Positions 1 to 5,254 of a stretch of 5,268 bases of DNA are shown piece by piece; position 1 is the stretch's first letter; every line of letters starts with the position of its first letter. The position numbers and the translations under genes are program-made. Below the pieces are notes generated by a model. It was not told the DNA's origin, ran no database searches, and saw only the letters and a list, made by a program, of their open reading frames with translations. The stretch is from BRH-c25 sp029553855 (lineage in GTDB: Bacteria; Bacillota; Clostridia; Lutisporales; Lutisporaceae): positions 1 to 5,268 of the forward strand of contig DAOSQO010000168.1 of the NCBI GenBank assembly GCA_035375865.1, read 5' to 3'.

Positions 1-152
1 TGCCTGCTACTGTTTTATCCCTTAGGGTCTCAGCAGGGTCAGCTAACCCCGGGACAATAATACTCCCGACGATAATATCCTCATTTGCAGCGGTTTCTGT
101 TGGAGTCACAGCCTGCAAGCTGCTTGAAAGGGCACGAGGAGGTGGGAGATGA
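1..152 (+). CDS. spmA: Spore maturation protein A, C-terminal end (5' part outside window)
   Basis: Only the last 49 codons are present, read from base 3 to the TGA at 150-152. The peptide begins PATVLSLRVSAGSANPGTII and ends in the basic tail CKLLERARGGGR. This matches the end of the SpmA family: a Pro-(Ala/Thr)-Thr-Val segment, a small-residue and Gly/Pro-rich stretch, a last hydrophobic helix (about 20-38 of the visible part) and a positively charged cytoplasmic tail. SpmA is an integral membrane protein of the nucleoside-recognition (Gate) family. Together with SpmB it is needed for full spore core dehydration and heat resistance in Bacillus and Clostridium; its molecular activity is not settled. 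The stop overlaps the spmB start (ATGA), implying translational coupling. The identification rests on this short tail plus the spmB neighbour. Confidence 0.85.
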   Translation, partial: PATVLSLRVSAGSANPGTIILPTIISSFAAVSVGVTACKLLERARGGGR

Positions 153-658
153 ATTTTATTATCCCTCTAATTATGCTGCTTATTCTTGTATATGGGTATC
201 TCAAAGGGGTTAAGGTATATGATGCGTTTACTGAGGGGGCCAGGAACGGGTTGCTTATTACATTCAGAATACTTCCATATATAGCAGCTATGCTTCTTGC
301 GGCAGGGATGCTCCGAAGTTCCGGAGGGCTGGACTTTATGCTTTGTGTTGTCAAGCCTTTGACAAATGCGGCCGGAATACCTGAGGAGGTAATACCCCTT
401 ATTATTATGAAGCCCTTATCAGGCAGCGGTGCTTTGGGAATCCTTGCGGACATATTGAAAAAATGCGGTCCGGACAGCCATGCAGGGATATTGGCAAGTA
501 TAATAATGAGCAGCACGGAAACAATTTTTTATACTATCACCGTTTACTTTGGTTCTATCGGTATAAAAAATATACGTCATACTATGGCAGCTGCTGTGGT
601 TGCAGATATAGCAGGGATTTCGGCGGCGGTGATTATATGCAGGCTTATACTGCCATAA
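149..658 (+). CDS. spmB: Spore maturation protein B
   Basis: A 169-residue integral membrane protein, about the usual length of SpmB (B. subtilis SpmB is slightly longer). Hydrophobic segments are visible at about residues 3-17, 37-57, 79-105 (broken by PLSGSGALG), 113-137 and 144-167. The motifs PLSGSGALG (89-97) and SSTETIFYT (121-129) are hallmark stretches of the SpmB/nucleoside-recognition (Gate) family. In spore formers SpmA and SpmB act together in the sporangium so that the spore core reaches low water content; what they transport is unknown. The start is well supported: AGGAGG at 137-142 sits 6 bases before the ATG, and that ATG overlaps the spmA stop (ATGA). The pair is therefore a coupled operon whose promoter lies upstream of the window. 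No truncation or frameshift is seen. Confidence 0.93.
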   Translation: MNFIIPLIMLLILVYGYLKGVKVYDAFTEGARNGLLITFRILPYIAAMLLAAGMLRSSGGLDFMLCVVKPLTNAAGIPEEVIPLIIMKPLSGSGALGILADILKKCGPDSHAGILASIIMSSTETIFYTITVYFGSIGIKNIRHTMAAAVVADIAGISAAVIICRLILP

Positions 659-677
659 TAATAAAAGCATAATTAAG

Positions 678-694
678 CCTAATAAATCATTAGG
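678..694 (+). repeat. Weak hairpin after spmB
   Basis: CCTAAT (678-683) pairs with ATTAGG (689-694) around the 5-base loop AAATC. G677 can pair with C696 if one G is bulged. No T-run follows (GCGAAGAATATT), so it is at best a poor terminator for spmAB. It is the only hairpin seen between the spmB stop and the metG promoter. Confidence 0.3.
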
Positions 695-717
695 GCGAAG
701 AATATTGTACTTATGTA

Positions 718-746
718 TTGACATACCCAGAACAATGCTGTATATT
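718..746 (+). promoter_or_regulatory. SigA-type promoter for the metG leader
   Basis: A perfect -35 box TTGACA (718-723) and a near-consensus -10 box TATATT (741-746) are separated by 17 bases, the optimal spacing for the housekeeping sigma factor. Transcription should begin near 752-754, giving a leader of about 300 bases before the metG ATG, a normal length for a T-box leader. A second -10-like TATAAT at 753-758 has no matching -35 at the right distance. Confidence 0.85.
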
Positions 747-751
747 CTATT

Positions 752-766
752 GTATAATTATTATAC
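752..766 (+). repeat. Perfect palindrome at the predicted transcription start
   Basis: GTATAAT (752-758) and ATTATAC (760-766) form a perfect 7-base inverted repeat around a single T. It lies at about +1 to +14 of the transcript expected from the 718-746 promoter. It could be an operator or only AT-rich initial sequence; the arms contain just one G-C pair each. Confidence 0.35.
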
Positions 767-852
767 TAAAAGTAATGATGGGAAGAGTAAGTTGGCATAT
801 TTGTCCAAGAGAGCCGGGAACGGTGCGAACCGGTACATGAAACCAACCCAAC

Positions 853-855
853 ATG
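853..855 (+). promoter_or_regulatory. T-box specifier codon ATG (Met)
   Basis: The ATG lies in the internal loop of Stem I, between the upper helix strand CCAAC (843-847) and the lower strand CCCC (857-860), opposite GAGTA (785-789). This is where T-box leaders present the codon read by the tRNA anticodon. It agrees with the downstream gene, a methionyl-tRNA synthetase. Another ATG at 837-839 is within the upper helix region and is not in the right place. Confidence 0.85.
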
Positions 856-982
856 GCCCCTGAACTGCACAGGTGAGACAATTGTTTAGCCTGTGACGGC
901 AAGCTGACGTTATACAGCAAAGTGATAAATTCTGATAGAAGAGTCACTTAATGAGTTTTCTGCCGCGAGGCAGGAAAGAATC

Positions 983-1012
983 AGGGTGGTAACACGAATA
1001 GCTCTCGTCCCT
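983..1012 (+). promoter_or_regulatory. T-box antiterminator
   Basis: AGGG (983-986) pairs with CCCT (1009-1012) and ACGA (994-997) pairs with TCGT (1005-1008). The 7-base bulge TGGTAAC (987-993) left between the helices is the standard antiterminator geometry. TGGT is complementary to a tRNA 3' end ACCA, which fits the A discriminator base expected of tRNA-Met. It shares bases 1002-1011 with the terminator, so only one of the two can form. Confidence 0.9.
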
Positions 1013-1031
1013 TTATGGGATGGGAGTTTTT
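1002..1031 (+). terminator. Intrinsic terminator of the T-box leader
   Basis: CTCTCGTCCC (1002-1011) pairs with GGGATGGGAG (1017-1026) over 10 base pairs, including two G-T wobbles, around the loop TTTAT. TTTTT (1027-1031) and an AT-rich tail follow. It is the off state of the riboswitch and competes with the antiterminator for its 5' arm. Confidence 0.93.
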
Positions 1032-1053
1032 ATATTTATAAGGAGGAATCGTT

Positions 1054-2961
1054 ATGAAAGGGAAAAAGACATATTATATCACTACTCCGATATATTATCC
1101 GAGCGATAAGCTGCATATCGGGCATACTTACACTACTGTTGCTGCTGATGCTGCAGCCAGATTCAAGAGGATGCAGGGCTATGACGTAATGTTCCTTACC
1201 GGTACCGATGAACACGGGCAGAAGATTCAAAGAAAAGCCGAAGAAAAGGGAGTAGCTCCAAAGGAATATGTGGATGAAATAGTATCCGGAATAAAGGAAC
1301 TTTGGGAGTTAATGCAGATAAGCAATGACAGGTTTATAAGGACTACCGACAAGCAGCATGAGGAAACAGTACAAAAGATATTTAAAAAGCTCTATGACCA
1401 GGGAGATATATACAAAAGCGAGTATGAGGGCTGGTATTGCACCCCTTGTGAATCTTTCTGGGCTGAGAGGCAGCTGATTGACGGGAAATGCCCCGACTGC
1501 GGAAGGGAAGTAGAGCTAACGAAGGAGGAAAGCTATTTCTTCAAACTTTCTAAGTATCAGGACAGACTGATAAAACACATTGAAGAAAACCCCGGTTTTA
1601 TACAGCCCCAGACCAGACAGAACGAAATGCTGAATAATTTTCTGAGGCCTGGGCTTGAGGATCTATGTGTTTCAAGGACTTCCTTCAATTGGGGAGTACC
1701 GGTTTCTTTTGATGAGAAGCATGTCGTTTATGTATGGATAGACGCATTGTCAAATTATATTACAGCCCTTGGATTTTCAAGCGAGGATGATTCGGATTAC
1801 AAAAGATACTGGCCCGCCGATGTTCACCTTGTAGGAAAGGAAATAGTCAGATTCCATACGATTATATGGCCTATTATGCTGATGGCGTTAGGGGAACCTC
1901 TTCCCAAGCAAGTGTTCGGACATGGCTGGCTGATACTTGAAGGCGGCAAAATGTCAAAATCAAAGGGAAATGTTGTGGATCCGGTAATACTTGTACAAAA
2001 ATACGGAGTAGACGCAATAAGATACTTTCTGCTAAGGGAGGTTCCCTTCGGGTCAGACGGCATATATTCCGAGGAAGCACTTGTAAACAGGCTGAATTCC
2101 GACTTGGCCAACGACCTCGGAAACCTGCTTTCCAGAACCCTAACAATGATAGACAAATATTTTTCAGGGAGTGTGCCGATTCCCGAAAATACCGGGGATC
2201 CCCTGGATGCAAGCCTTATTGAACTTGCAGAAACAGTTCCCTCAAAGGTCGGGGAGTTAATGGATAATTTACTGTTCTCCAATGCTCTGGCGGAGATTTG
2301 GAGACTGATTGGCAGGGCAAACAAGTATATAGATGAGACTATGCCGTGGGTTCTTGCCAAGGATGAGGCAAAAAAGGAAAGGCTTGCCACAGTACTTTAT
2401 AATCTTGCAGAAGTCTTGAGAATGATTGCCGTGCTAATAGAGCCTTTTATGCCTAACGCTCCCGTGAAAATTTTTGACCAGCTGGGTGTAGATGATGAAT
2501 CCTTAAAGACATGGGAAAGTATAAAAAATTTCGGAGTATTAAAAGCCGGAACTATTACCAGGAAGGGTGAGATAATATTCCCAAGGGTAGAGTTTGCCAA
2601 AGAGAATAATGCGACCCCTCAGGCGCACAAAGGAGACAAATATATTACCATAGATGATTTTGCAAAGATTGACCTGAGAGTTGCCAAGGTACTGGAGTGT
2701 GAGAAAATCAAGGGGTCTTCCAAGCTCTTAAGGCTGCAGCTTGAGGTGGGCAGCGAAAAACGTCAGGTTGTATCCGGGATATCAGAATACTATTCGCCGG
2801 AGGAATTAATAGGAAAATACGTAGTGCTGGTGGCGAATCTGAAACCTGTGAAGCTCTGCGGTGTGGAATCAAACGGAATGATATTGGCAGCCGATGACGG
2901 TAAGGACGTTGTCGTGGTTACTCCGCTTTCCGATATACCCTCAGGCAGCCAAGTAAGATAA
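1054..2961 (+). CDS. metG: Methionyl-tRNA synthetase with C-terminal tRNA-binding domain
   Basis: A 635-residue class I aminoacyl-tRNA synthetase that charges tRNA-Met with methionine using ATP in the cytoplasm. The Rossmann catalytic domain carries HIGH at residues 21-24 and KMSKS at 299-303 (within EGGKMSKSKGN), with WIDALSNY at 228-235. The inserted connective region has one zinc knuckle with four cysteines (C129, C132, C146, C149; CxxC...CxxC). The helical anticodon-binding domain spans about 335-500. A linker (about 510-528) leads to a C-terminal OB-fold of the Trbp111/EMAP-II type (about 530-635: ITIDDFAKIDLRVAKV, VSGIS, NLKPVKLCGVESNGM), used in many bacteria for dimerisation and tRNA binding. 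The length is normal for the two-part bacterial enzyme. AGGAGG at 1041-1046 lies 7 bases before the ATG. Expression is controlled by the T-box leader just upstream; tatD follows in the same direction. Confidence 0.98.
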   Translation: MKGKKTYYITTPIYYPSDKLHIGHTYTTVAADAAARFKRMQGYDVMFLTGTDEHGQKIQRKAEEKGVAPKEYVDEIVSGIKELWELMQISNDRFIRTTDKQHEETVQKIFKKLYDQGDIYKSEYEGWYCTPCESFWAERQLIDGKCPDCGREVELTKEESYFFKLSKYQDRLIKHIEENPGFIQPQTRQNEMLNNFLRPGLEDLCVSRTSFNWGVPVSFDEKHVVYVWIDALSNYITALGFSSEDDSDYKRYWPADVHLVGKEIVRFHTIIWPIMLMALGEPLPKQVFGHGWLILEGGKMSKSKGNVVDPVILVQKYGVDAIRYFLLREVPFGSDGIYSEEALVNRLNSDLANDLGNLLSRTLTMIDKYFSGSVPIPENTGDPLDASLIELAETVPSKVGELMDNLLFSNALAEIWRLIGRANKYIDETMPWVLAKDEAKKERLATVLYNLAEVLRMIAVLIEPFMPNAPVKIFDQLGVDDESLKTWESIKNFGVLKAGTITRKGEIIFPRVEFAKENNATPQAHKGDKYITIDDFAKIDLRVAKVLECEKIKGSSKLLRLQLEVGSEKRQVVSGISEYYSPEELIGKYVVLVANLKPVKLCGVESNGMILAADDGKDVVVVTPLSDIPSGSQVR

Positions 2962-2971
2962 TATACATCAG

Positions 2972-3027
2972 ATACGAGGTGCGGGGTACGATATATAGAG
3001 TATGAGCCGTGGGATATAGGAAATAGA
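2972..3027 (+). repeat. Degenerate 14/28-base tandem repeats between metG and tatD
   Basis: Related words recur every 14 bases: ATACGAG at 2972, GTACGAT at 2986 and GTATGAG at 3000. Block 1 (2972-2985, ending GTGCGGG) resembles block 3 (3000-3013, ending CGTGGG). Block 2 (2986-2999, ending ATAGA) resembles block 4 (3014-3027, ending ATAGA). By hand, 17 of 28 bases agree between the two 28-base halves, so the repeat is weak. No terminator is seen in this gap, so metG-tatD readthrough is likely. Confidence 0.35.
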
Positions 3028-3040
3028 TAAGCACGGGCGG

Positions 3041-3050
3041 AAGGAAGTGA
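3041..3050 (+). promoter_or_regulatory. Ribosome binding site that decides the tatD start
   Basis: AAGGAAGTGA matches the ideal Shine-Dalgarno AAGGAGGTGA at 9 of 10 bases. Its core ends about 11 bases before the ATG at 3059, a usable though slightly long distance. The alternative GTG at 3047 lies inside this sequence, too close to be served by it. Confidence 0.65.
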
Positions 3051-3058
3051 AAGTACGA

Positions 3059-3826
3059 ATGCTTTTTGATACACATGCCCATCTGGATGATAGCAGATTT
3101 GATGAGGATAGGGATGAGATTATCAGACAGAGCAGGCAGAATGGAGTAGAGTTGATTTTAAATGCCGGCAGCAATATCGAGACCTCGGTCAAATCAATTG
3201 CTTTGGCGGGTAAATATGAGTTTATTTACGCATCGGTAGGAGTTCACCCCCATGATGCATCGAATATGGATGGGGAGACTGCAGCTGTCCTTGCAGCACT
3301 TGCAGAAAATAAGAAGGTCAGGGCCATAGGGGAAATCGGCCTGGACTATCATTATGACTTATCGCCCCGAGATGTTCAGAAGCAGCGGTTTGTAGAGCAG
3401 ATAGAACTGGCAAGACAGCTTAAGCTCCCTGTTATCGTACATGACAGGGAGGCTCATGGGGATATTATGGATATATTTAAAAGAACCCGTATCAAAGAGG
3501 TTGGGGGCGTATTGCACAGTTTTTCGGGAAGTACCGAGATGGCCGTGGAGTGCATTAAAATGGGGCTTTATATTTCAATAAGCGGTCCTGTTACCTTCAA
3601 TAATGCAAGAAAGACAATGGAAGCCGTGAAAGAAGTGCCCCTTGATATGCTGCTCATAGAGACTGATAGCCCTTATCTTACCCCCGCTCCCCATAGGGGC
3701 AAAAGAAATTACCCGGGTTATGTAAAGCTGGTGGCTGAGAAAATTGCGGATATCAAAGGCATATCCTTTGAAGAAGTGGCACAGCAGACGAAAGAAAACG
3801 GGAAGCGCCTGTTTGGAATAGAATAA
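3059..3826 (+). CDS. tatD: TatD-family metal-dependent hydrolase (DNase)
   Basis: A 255-residue TIM-barrel metallohydrolase of the TatD/YabD family, cytoplasmic. Family members are divalent-metal nucleases, with 3'-5' exonuclease activity shown for E. coli TatD. All metal ligands are present: H6 and H8 in FDTHAHLD, E92 in GEIGLDYH, H128 in VIVHDR, H153 in HSFSGS and D203 in ETDSPYL; VGVHPH (60-65) is also typical. The length is normal. An in-frame GTG at 3047 would add four residues (MKVR), but family members usually begin at MLFDTHAHL and the Shine-Dalgarno lies over that GTG, so ATG 3059 is preferred. It sits 97 bases after metG with no visible terminator, so it is probably cotranscribed; metG-tatD-yabE is a conserved Firmicute order (metS-yabD-yabE in B. 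subtilis). Its physiological role here is not shown by the sequence. Confidence 0.95.
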   Translation: MLFDTHAHLDDSRFDEDRDEIIRQSRQNGVELILNAGSNIETSVKSIALAGKYEFIYASVGVHPHDASNMDGETAAVLAALAENKKVRAIGEIGLDYHYDLSPRDVQKQRFVEQIELARQLKLPVIVHDREAHGDIMDIFKRTRIKEVGGVLHSFSGSTEMAVECIKMGLYISISGPVTFNNARKTMEAVKEVPLDMLLIETDSPYLTPAPHRGKRNYPGYVKLVAEKIADIKGISFEEVAQQTKENGKRLFGIE

Positions 3827-3855
3827 ATACCGATTTGTCTTCTCCTGCACCGGGG

Positions 3856-3919
3856 TTATCAAGGATAACAAAGGGAGGGGAGATTGGATTGCTGCTCCTT
3901 AGGTGTATCCTCTTGATAA
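3856..3919 (+). repeat. Long stem with an alternative local hairpin, after tatD
   Basis: TTATCAA (3856-3862) pairs with TTGATAA (3913-3919) and GGATA (3863-3867) with TATCC (3906-3910), leaving TC (3911-3912) bulged. Inside, GGGGAG (3877-3882) can pair with CTCCTT (3895-3900) with two wobbles. The same 5' arm can instead fold on itself as GTTATC (3855-3860) with GATAAC (3864-3869). These two folds exclude each other. No T-run follows, so it is not a standard terminator. Confidence 0.4.
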
Positions 3920-3941
3920 GATATTCCTTACATGGTAAAAT
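3913..3941 (+). promoter_or_regulatory. Candidate upstream promoter with extended -10
   Basis: TTGATA (3913-3918) and TAAAAT (3936-3941) are 17 bases apart, and TG at 3933-3934 gives an extended -10 (TGGTAAAAT). Transcription would start near 3947, leaving a leader of about 260 bases before the YabE-like gene that would contain the 3980-4000 hairpin and the 4019-4105 inverted repeat. It is weaker than the 4118-4146 promoter and may be chance in AT-rich DNA. Confidence 0.4.
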
Positions 3942-3979
3942 TATTTTAATAAAAAAAGATGTCCCCTATTCTATAGACG

Positions 3980-4000
3980 GCAGGTTCTGATTACGCCTGC
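3980..4000 (+). repeat. Small GC-rich hairpin
   Basis: GCAGG (3980-3984) pairs with CCTGC (3996-4000) around an 11-base loop. AC (3977-3978) and GT (4002-4003) can add two pairs across one mismatch. AGTTTGCATA follows, which is not a termination tract. Function unknown. Confidence 0.3.
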
Positions 4001-4018
4001 AGTTTGCATATACATACG

Positions 4019-4105
4019 TATAAAATGTTTTTATTGCGGCAATTATATATAAAAGCCGATATTTATGGTTTTCCAAAGGTTGGTGTAATATGAAAACATT
4101 TTATA
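4019..4105 (+). repeat. Long imperfect inverted repeat upstream of the yabE promoter
   Basis: TATAAAATGTTTT (4019-4031) is the exact reverse complement of AAAACATTTTATA (4093-4105), 13 base pairs. The pairing can continue inward as TATTGC (4032-4037) with GTAATA (4085-4090), including one wobble, after a 2-base bulge (4091-4092). The enclosed part can form small stems, CCAA/TTGG near 4073-4083 and possibly CGGC/GCCG (4037-4040/4055-4058). The arms end in TA on both sides. The 3' arm ends 12 bases before the -35 box at 4118. It may be an RNA structure, a protein-binding site or a tiny mobile-element remnant. Confidence 0.5.
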
Positions 4106-4117
4106 ACAACCAAAAAT

Positions 4118-4146
4118 TTGACAACGGGATTGAATAGGGATAAAAT
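4118..4146 (+). promoter_or_regulatory. SigA-type promoter of the YabE-like gene
   Basis: TTGACA (4118-4123) and TAAAAT (4141-4146) are separated by 17 bases, and the -35 box is preceded by an A/T-rich stretch (CAAAAATT). Transcription should begin near 4152-4154, about 56 bases before the ATG at 4209. This is the best promoter in the gap and argues that the gene does not depend on metG-tatD readthrough. Confidence 0.8.
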
Positions 4147-4178
4147 GAGTTTGTCTTTGCTTTGGATACCGTTGCACA

Positions 4179-4193
4179 TGCCTTGTAAAGGCA
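4179..4193 (+). repeat. Hairpin just before the yabE ribosome binding site
   Basis: TGCCTT (4179-4184) and AAGGCA (4188-4193) form a perfect 6-base-pair stem with the 3-base loop GTA. It ends 2 bases before the Shine-Dalgarno AGGAGG (4196-4201), which is 7 bases from the ATG. It could stabilise the short leader or affect ribosome access; an alternative pairing of TTTGC (4156-4160) with GCAAA (4191-4195) is possible. Confidence 0.45.
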
Positions 4194-4208
4194 AAAGGAG
4201 GTTGAATA

Positions 4209-5249
4209 ATGAAAATAAACCCTAAGAGTTTCAAGAGTTTATTTTCGATCATACTTATTGCTTCTGTTGCTGCAATATGTTTGATATTCTCTGCATCTTA
4301 TGTCTATAACATAATGAAGAAGGACATTACCATTGAAGATATTGACGGAATAAAAGCCGTAAGCACCTTTAAGAATACTGTTTCGGATGTCTTGGATGAA
4401 TACGGTGTAAGAATTAGCCCTCAGGATAAGGTAAGCATTGATATGGACTCAAAGCTCACAGATGGAACCAACATAAAGATATCCAGAGCCAGAGAGGTTA
4501 CGATTAATTCAGATGGAAAAGACATAGTTCTCCTGACTGTTGCCCCCGATGTAAAAGGTGCTCTGAGAGAGGCTCAGATCCTGCTTGGGGATAAAGACAG
4601 GGTGGCACCTGATCTGGATTCGGTAATCACAGAGGATACGAGAATCGCCGTAACTAGAGTCGAAGAAAAAATTGATAAAATAGAGATGAAAATGGATTTT
4701 ACCAATCAAGTAAATAAAAGTGATGAACTTGACAAGGGAATTACAAGGGTAGCAAAGAAAGGAAGCCCGGGACTGAAAGAGCTCTCAATAAAGGTAATAT
4801 TCGAAAACGGAATAGAAATAAAGCGGGAAATTGTCGAAGAAAAGGTGCTTAAGGAGCCCGTAAACGGTATGATAGAGGAAGGAACCAGAACAACCTTTGT
4901 ATCTTCCAGAGGGCAGGTTACCAGATTTGTAAGGGCGATGAAAATGACGGCAACAGCTTATGATGCAACTTTTGAAAGCTGCGGAAAACACCCGGATCAC
5001 CCCCAATACGGCATAACCTACTCAGGGTTAAGAGTAAGACCCGGTATTGTTGCAGTAGATCCAAGGATAATTCCTTTAGGGACATATCTATATGTGGAAG
5101 GTTATGGAGAAGCCCTTGCAGCAGATATAGGAGGGGCAATAAAAGGCAACAGGATTGATTTGTATTATGAATCGCCGGAAGATGTTGCAAAATATGGCAA
5201 GAGAGCTGTCAAGGTATATGTACTTGACAAACCCAGATACAAATTCTAA
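4209..5249 (+). CDS. yabE: YabE-like cell-wall protein: DUF348 x2, G5 and 3D domains
   Basis: A 346-residue protein with a single N-terminal hydrophobic segment (about 11-33) after a basic start, acting as membrane anchor or uncleaved signal, so the rest is outside the cell. Two DUF348 repeats follow (about 42-97 and 97-152; each has the pattern T..D.L.E.G..L...D.V..D). Then comes a G5 domain (about 153-228, with KKGSPG, FENGIEI and EEGTRT) and a C-terminal 3D domain (about 245-340) with the three aspartates D284 (AVDPRIIPLGT), D306 (AADIGGAIKG) and D317 (NRIDLYY). 3D domains have the double-psi barrel seen in lytic transglycosylases such as MltA, and YabE/Sps proteins are considered muralytic stationary-phase factors resembling Rpf. 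B. subtilis YabE has more DUF348 repeats and is longer. The start has AGGAGG 7 bases upstream. In B. subtilis rnmV and ksgA follow; here the window ends first. Confidence 0.92.
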   Translation: MKINPKSFKSLFSIILIASVAAICLIFSASYVYNIMKKDITIEDIDGIKAVSTFKNTVSDVLDEYGVRISPQDKVSIDMDSKLTDGTNIKISRAREVTINSDGKDIVLLTVAPDVKGALREAQILLGDKDRVAPDLDSVITEDTRIAVTRVEEKIDKIEMKMDFTNQVNKSDELDKGITRVAKKGSPGLKELSIKVIFENGIEIKREIVEEKVLKEPVNGMIEEGTRTTFVSSRGQVTRFVRAMKMTATAYDATFESCGKHPDHPQYGITYSGLRVRPGIVAVDPRIIPLGTYLYVEGYGEALAADIGGAIKGNRIDLYYESPEDVAKYGKRAVKVYVLDKPRYKF

Positions 5250-5254
5250 AATAT

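Larger units (their letters stand above)
780..1031 (+). promoter_or_regulatory. T-box riboswitch, tRNA-Met responsive
   Basis: This is a complete T-box leader upstream of metG. Stem I: GGG (780-782) faces CCCC (857-860); the purine-rich GAGTA motif (785-789) lies opposite the specifier loop; GTTGG (791-795) pairs with CCAAC (843-847); the AGAGAG motif is at 808-813; the apical helix pairs CCGG (814-817) with CCGG (830-833) around the characteristic GGTGCGAA loop. Next come CACAGG/CCTGTG (868-873/890-895), AAGTGA/TCACTT (920-925/944-949) enclosing TTCT/AGAA, and a stem III hairpin 957-976 with a GCGA tetraloop. The T-box sequence AGGGTGGTAACACG is at 983-996. The specifier is ATG. By family knowledge, uncharged tRNA-Met binds both the specifier and the TGGN bulge, stabilises the antiterminator and lets transcription reach metG; charged tRNA does not. 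Confidence 0.95.
3827..4208 (+). other. 382-base non-coding gap with structured elements
   Basis: No convincing gene is seen on either strand between tatD and the YabE-like gene. The gap holds a foldable region (3856-3919), a candidate promoter with extended -10 (3913-3941), a small GC hairpin (3980-4000), a long inverted repeat (4019-4105), a strong SigA-type promoter (4118-4146) and a hairpin before the ribosome binding site (4179-4193). None of the stems is followed by a good T-run, so no clear tatD terminator is visible. I do not recognise a known riboswitch class here. Confidence 0.6.

Noticed and set aside
106..516. 136-codon open frame on the - strand across spmAB.
   Set aside because: It is antisense to well-supported spmA/spmB coding sequence and resembles no family I know; it is a shadow of the hydrophobic codons on the other strand.
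865..867. CTG as a possible leucine specifier codon (in TGAACTGCAC).
   Set aside because: It lies outside Stem I, after the closing CCCC strand. The ATG at 853-855 is in the correct loop opposite GAGTA and matches the metG gene.
1824..2390. 188-codon open frame on the - strand inside metG.
   Set aside because: It is fully antisense to the metG catalytic and anticodon-binding domains and has no recognisable domain.
3006..3038. Possible terminator between metG and tatD (CCGTG 3007-3011 with CACGG 3032-3036).
   Set aside because: Five pairs with a 20-base loop and no T-run; the stem is too weak for intrinsic termination.
3047..3826. Longer tatD starting at GTG 3047.
   Set aside because: The GTG lies inside the Shine-Dalgarno sequence, and TatD proteins normally begin at the MLFDTHAHL equivalent, so ATG 3059 is preferred.
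4090..4137. 15-codon open frame (MKTFYNNQKFDNGIE) with a partial Shine-Dalgarno-like AAAGGTTGG upstream.
   Set aside because: It overlaps the 3' arm of the inverted repeat and the -35 box of the yabE promoter, and would not be in the transcript from the main promoter. It is too short to support without conservation.
3827..4208. A c-di-AMP (ydaO-type) riboswitch or c-di-GMP riboswitch upstream of the wall-hydrolase-like gene.
   Set aside because: This gene type is sometimes controlled by c-di-AMP riboswitches, and a GGGGTTATC word looked similar. The conserved ydaO blocks that I know (the GGAGGAACCG region and the GCACCCGACAGCTAAC region) are absent, as are the GEMM blocks.
4043..4252. 69-codon open frame on the - strand across the gap and the yabE start.
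   Set aside because: It covers the yabE promoter, ribosome binding site and first codons, has no family resemblance and low-complexity AT-driven composition.
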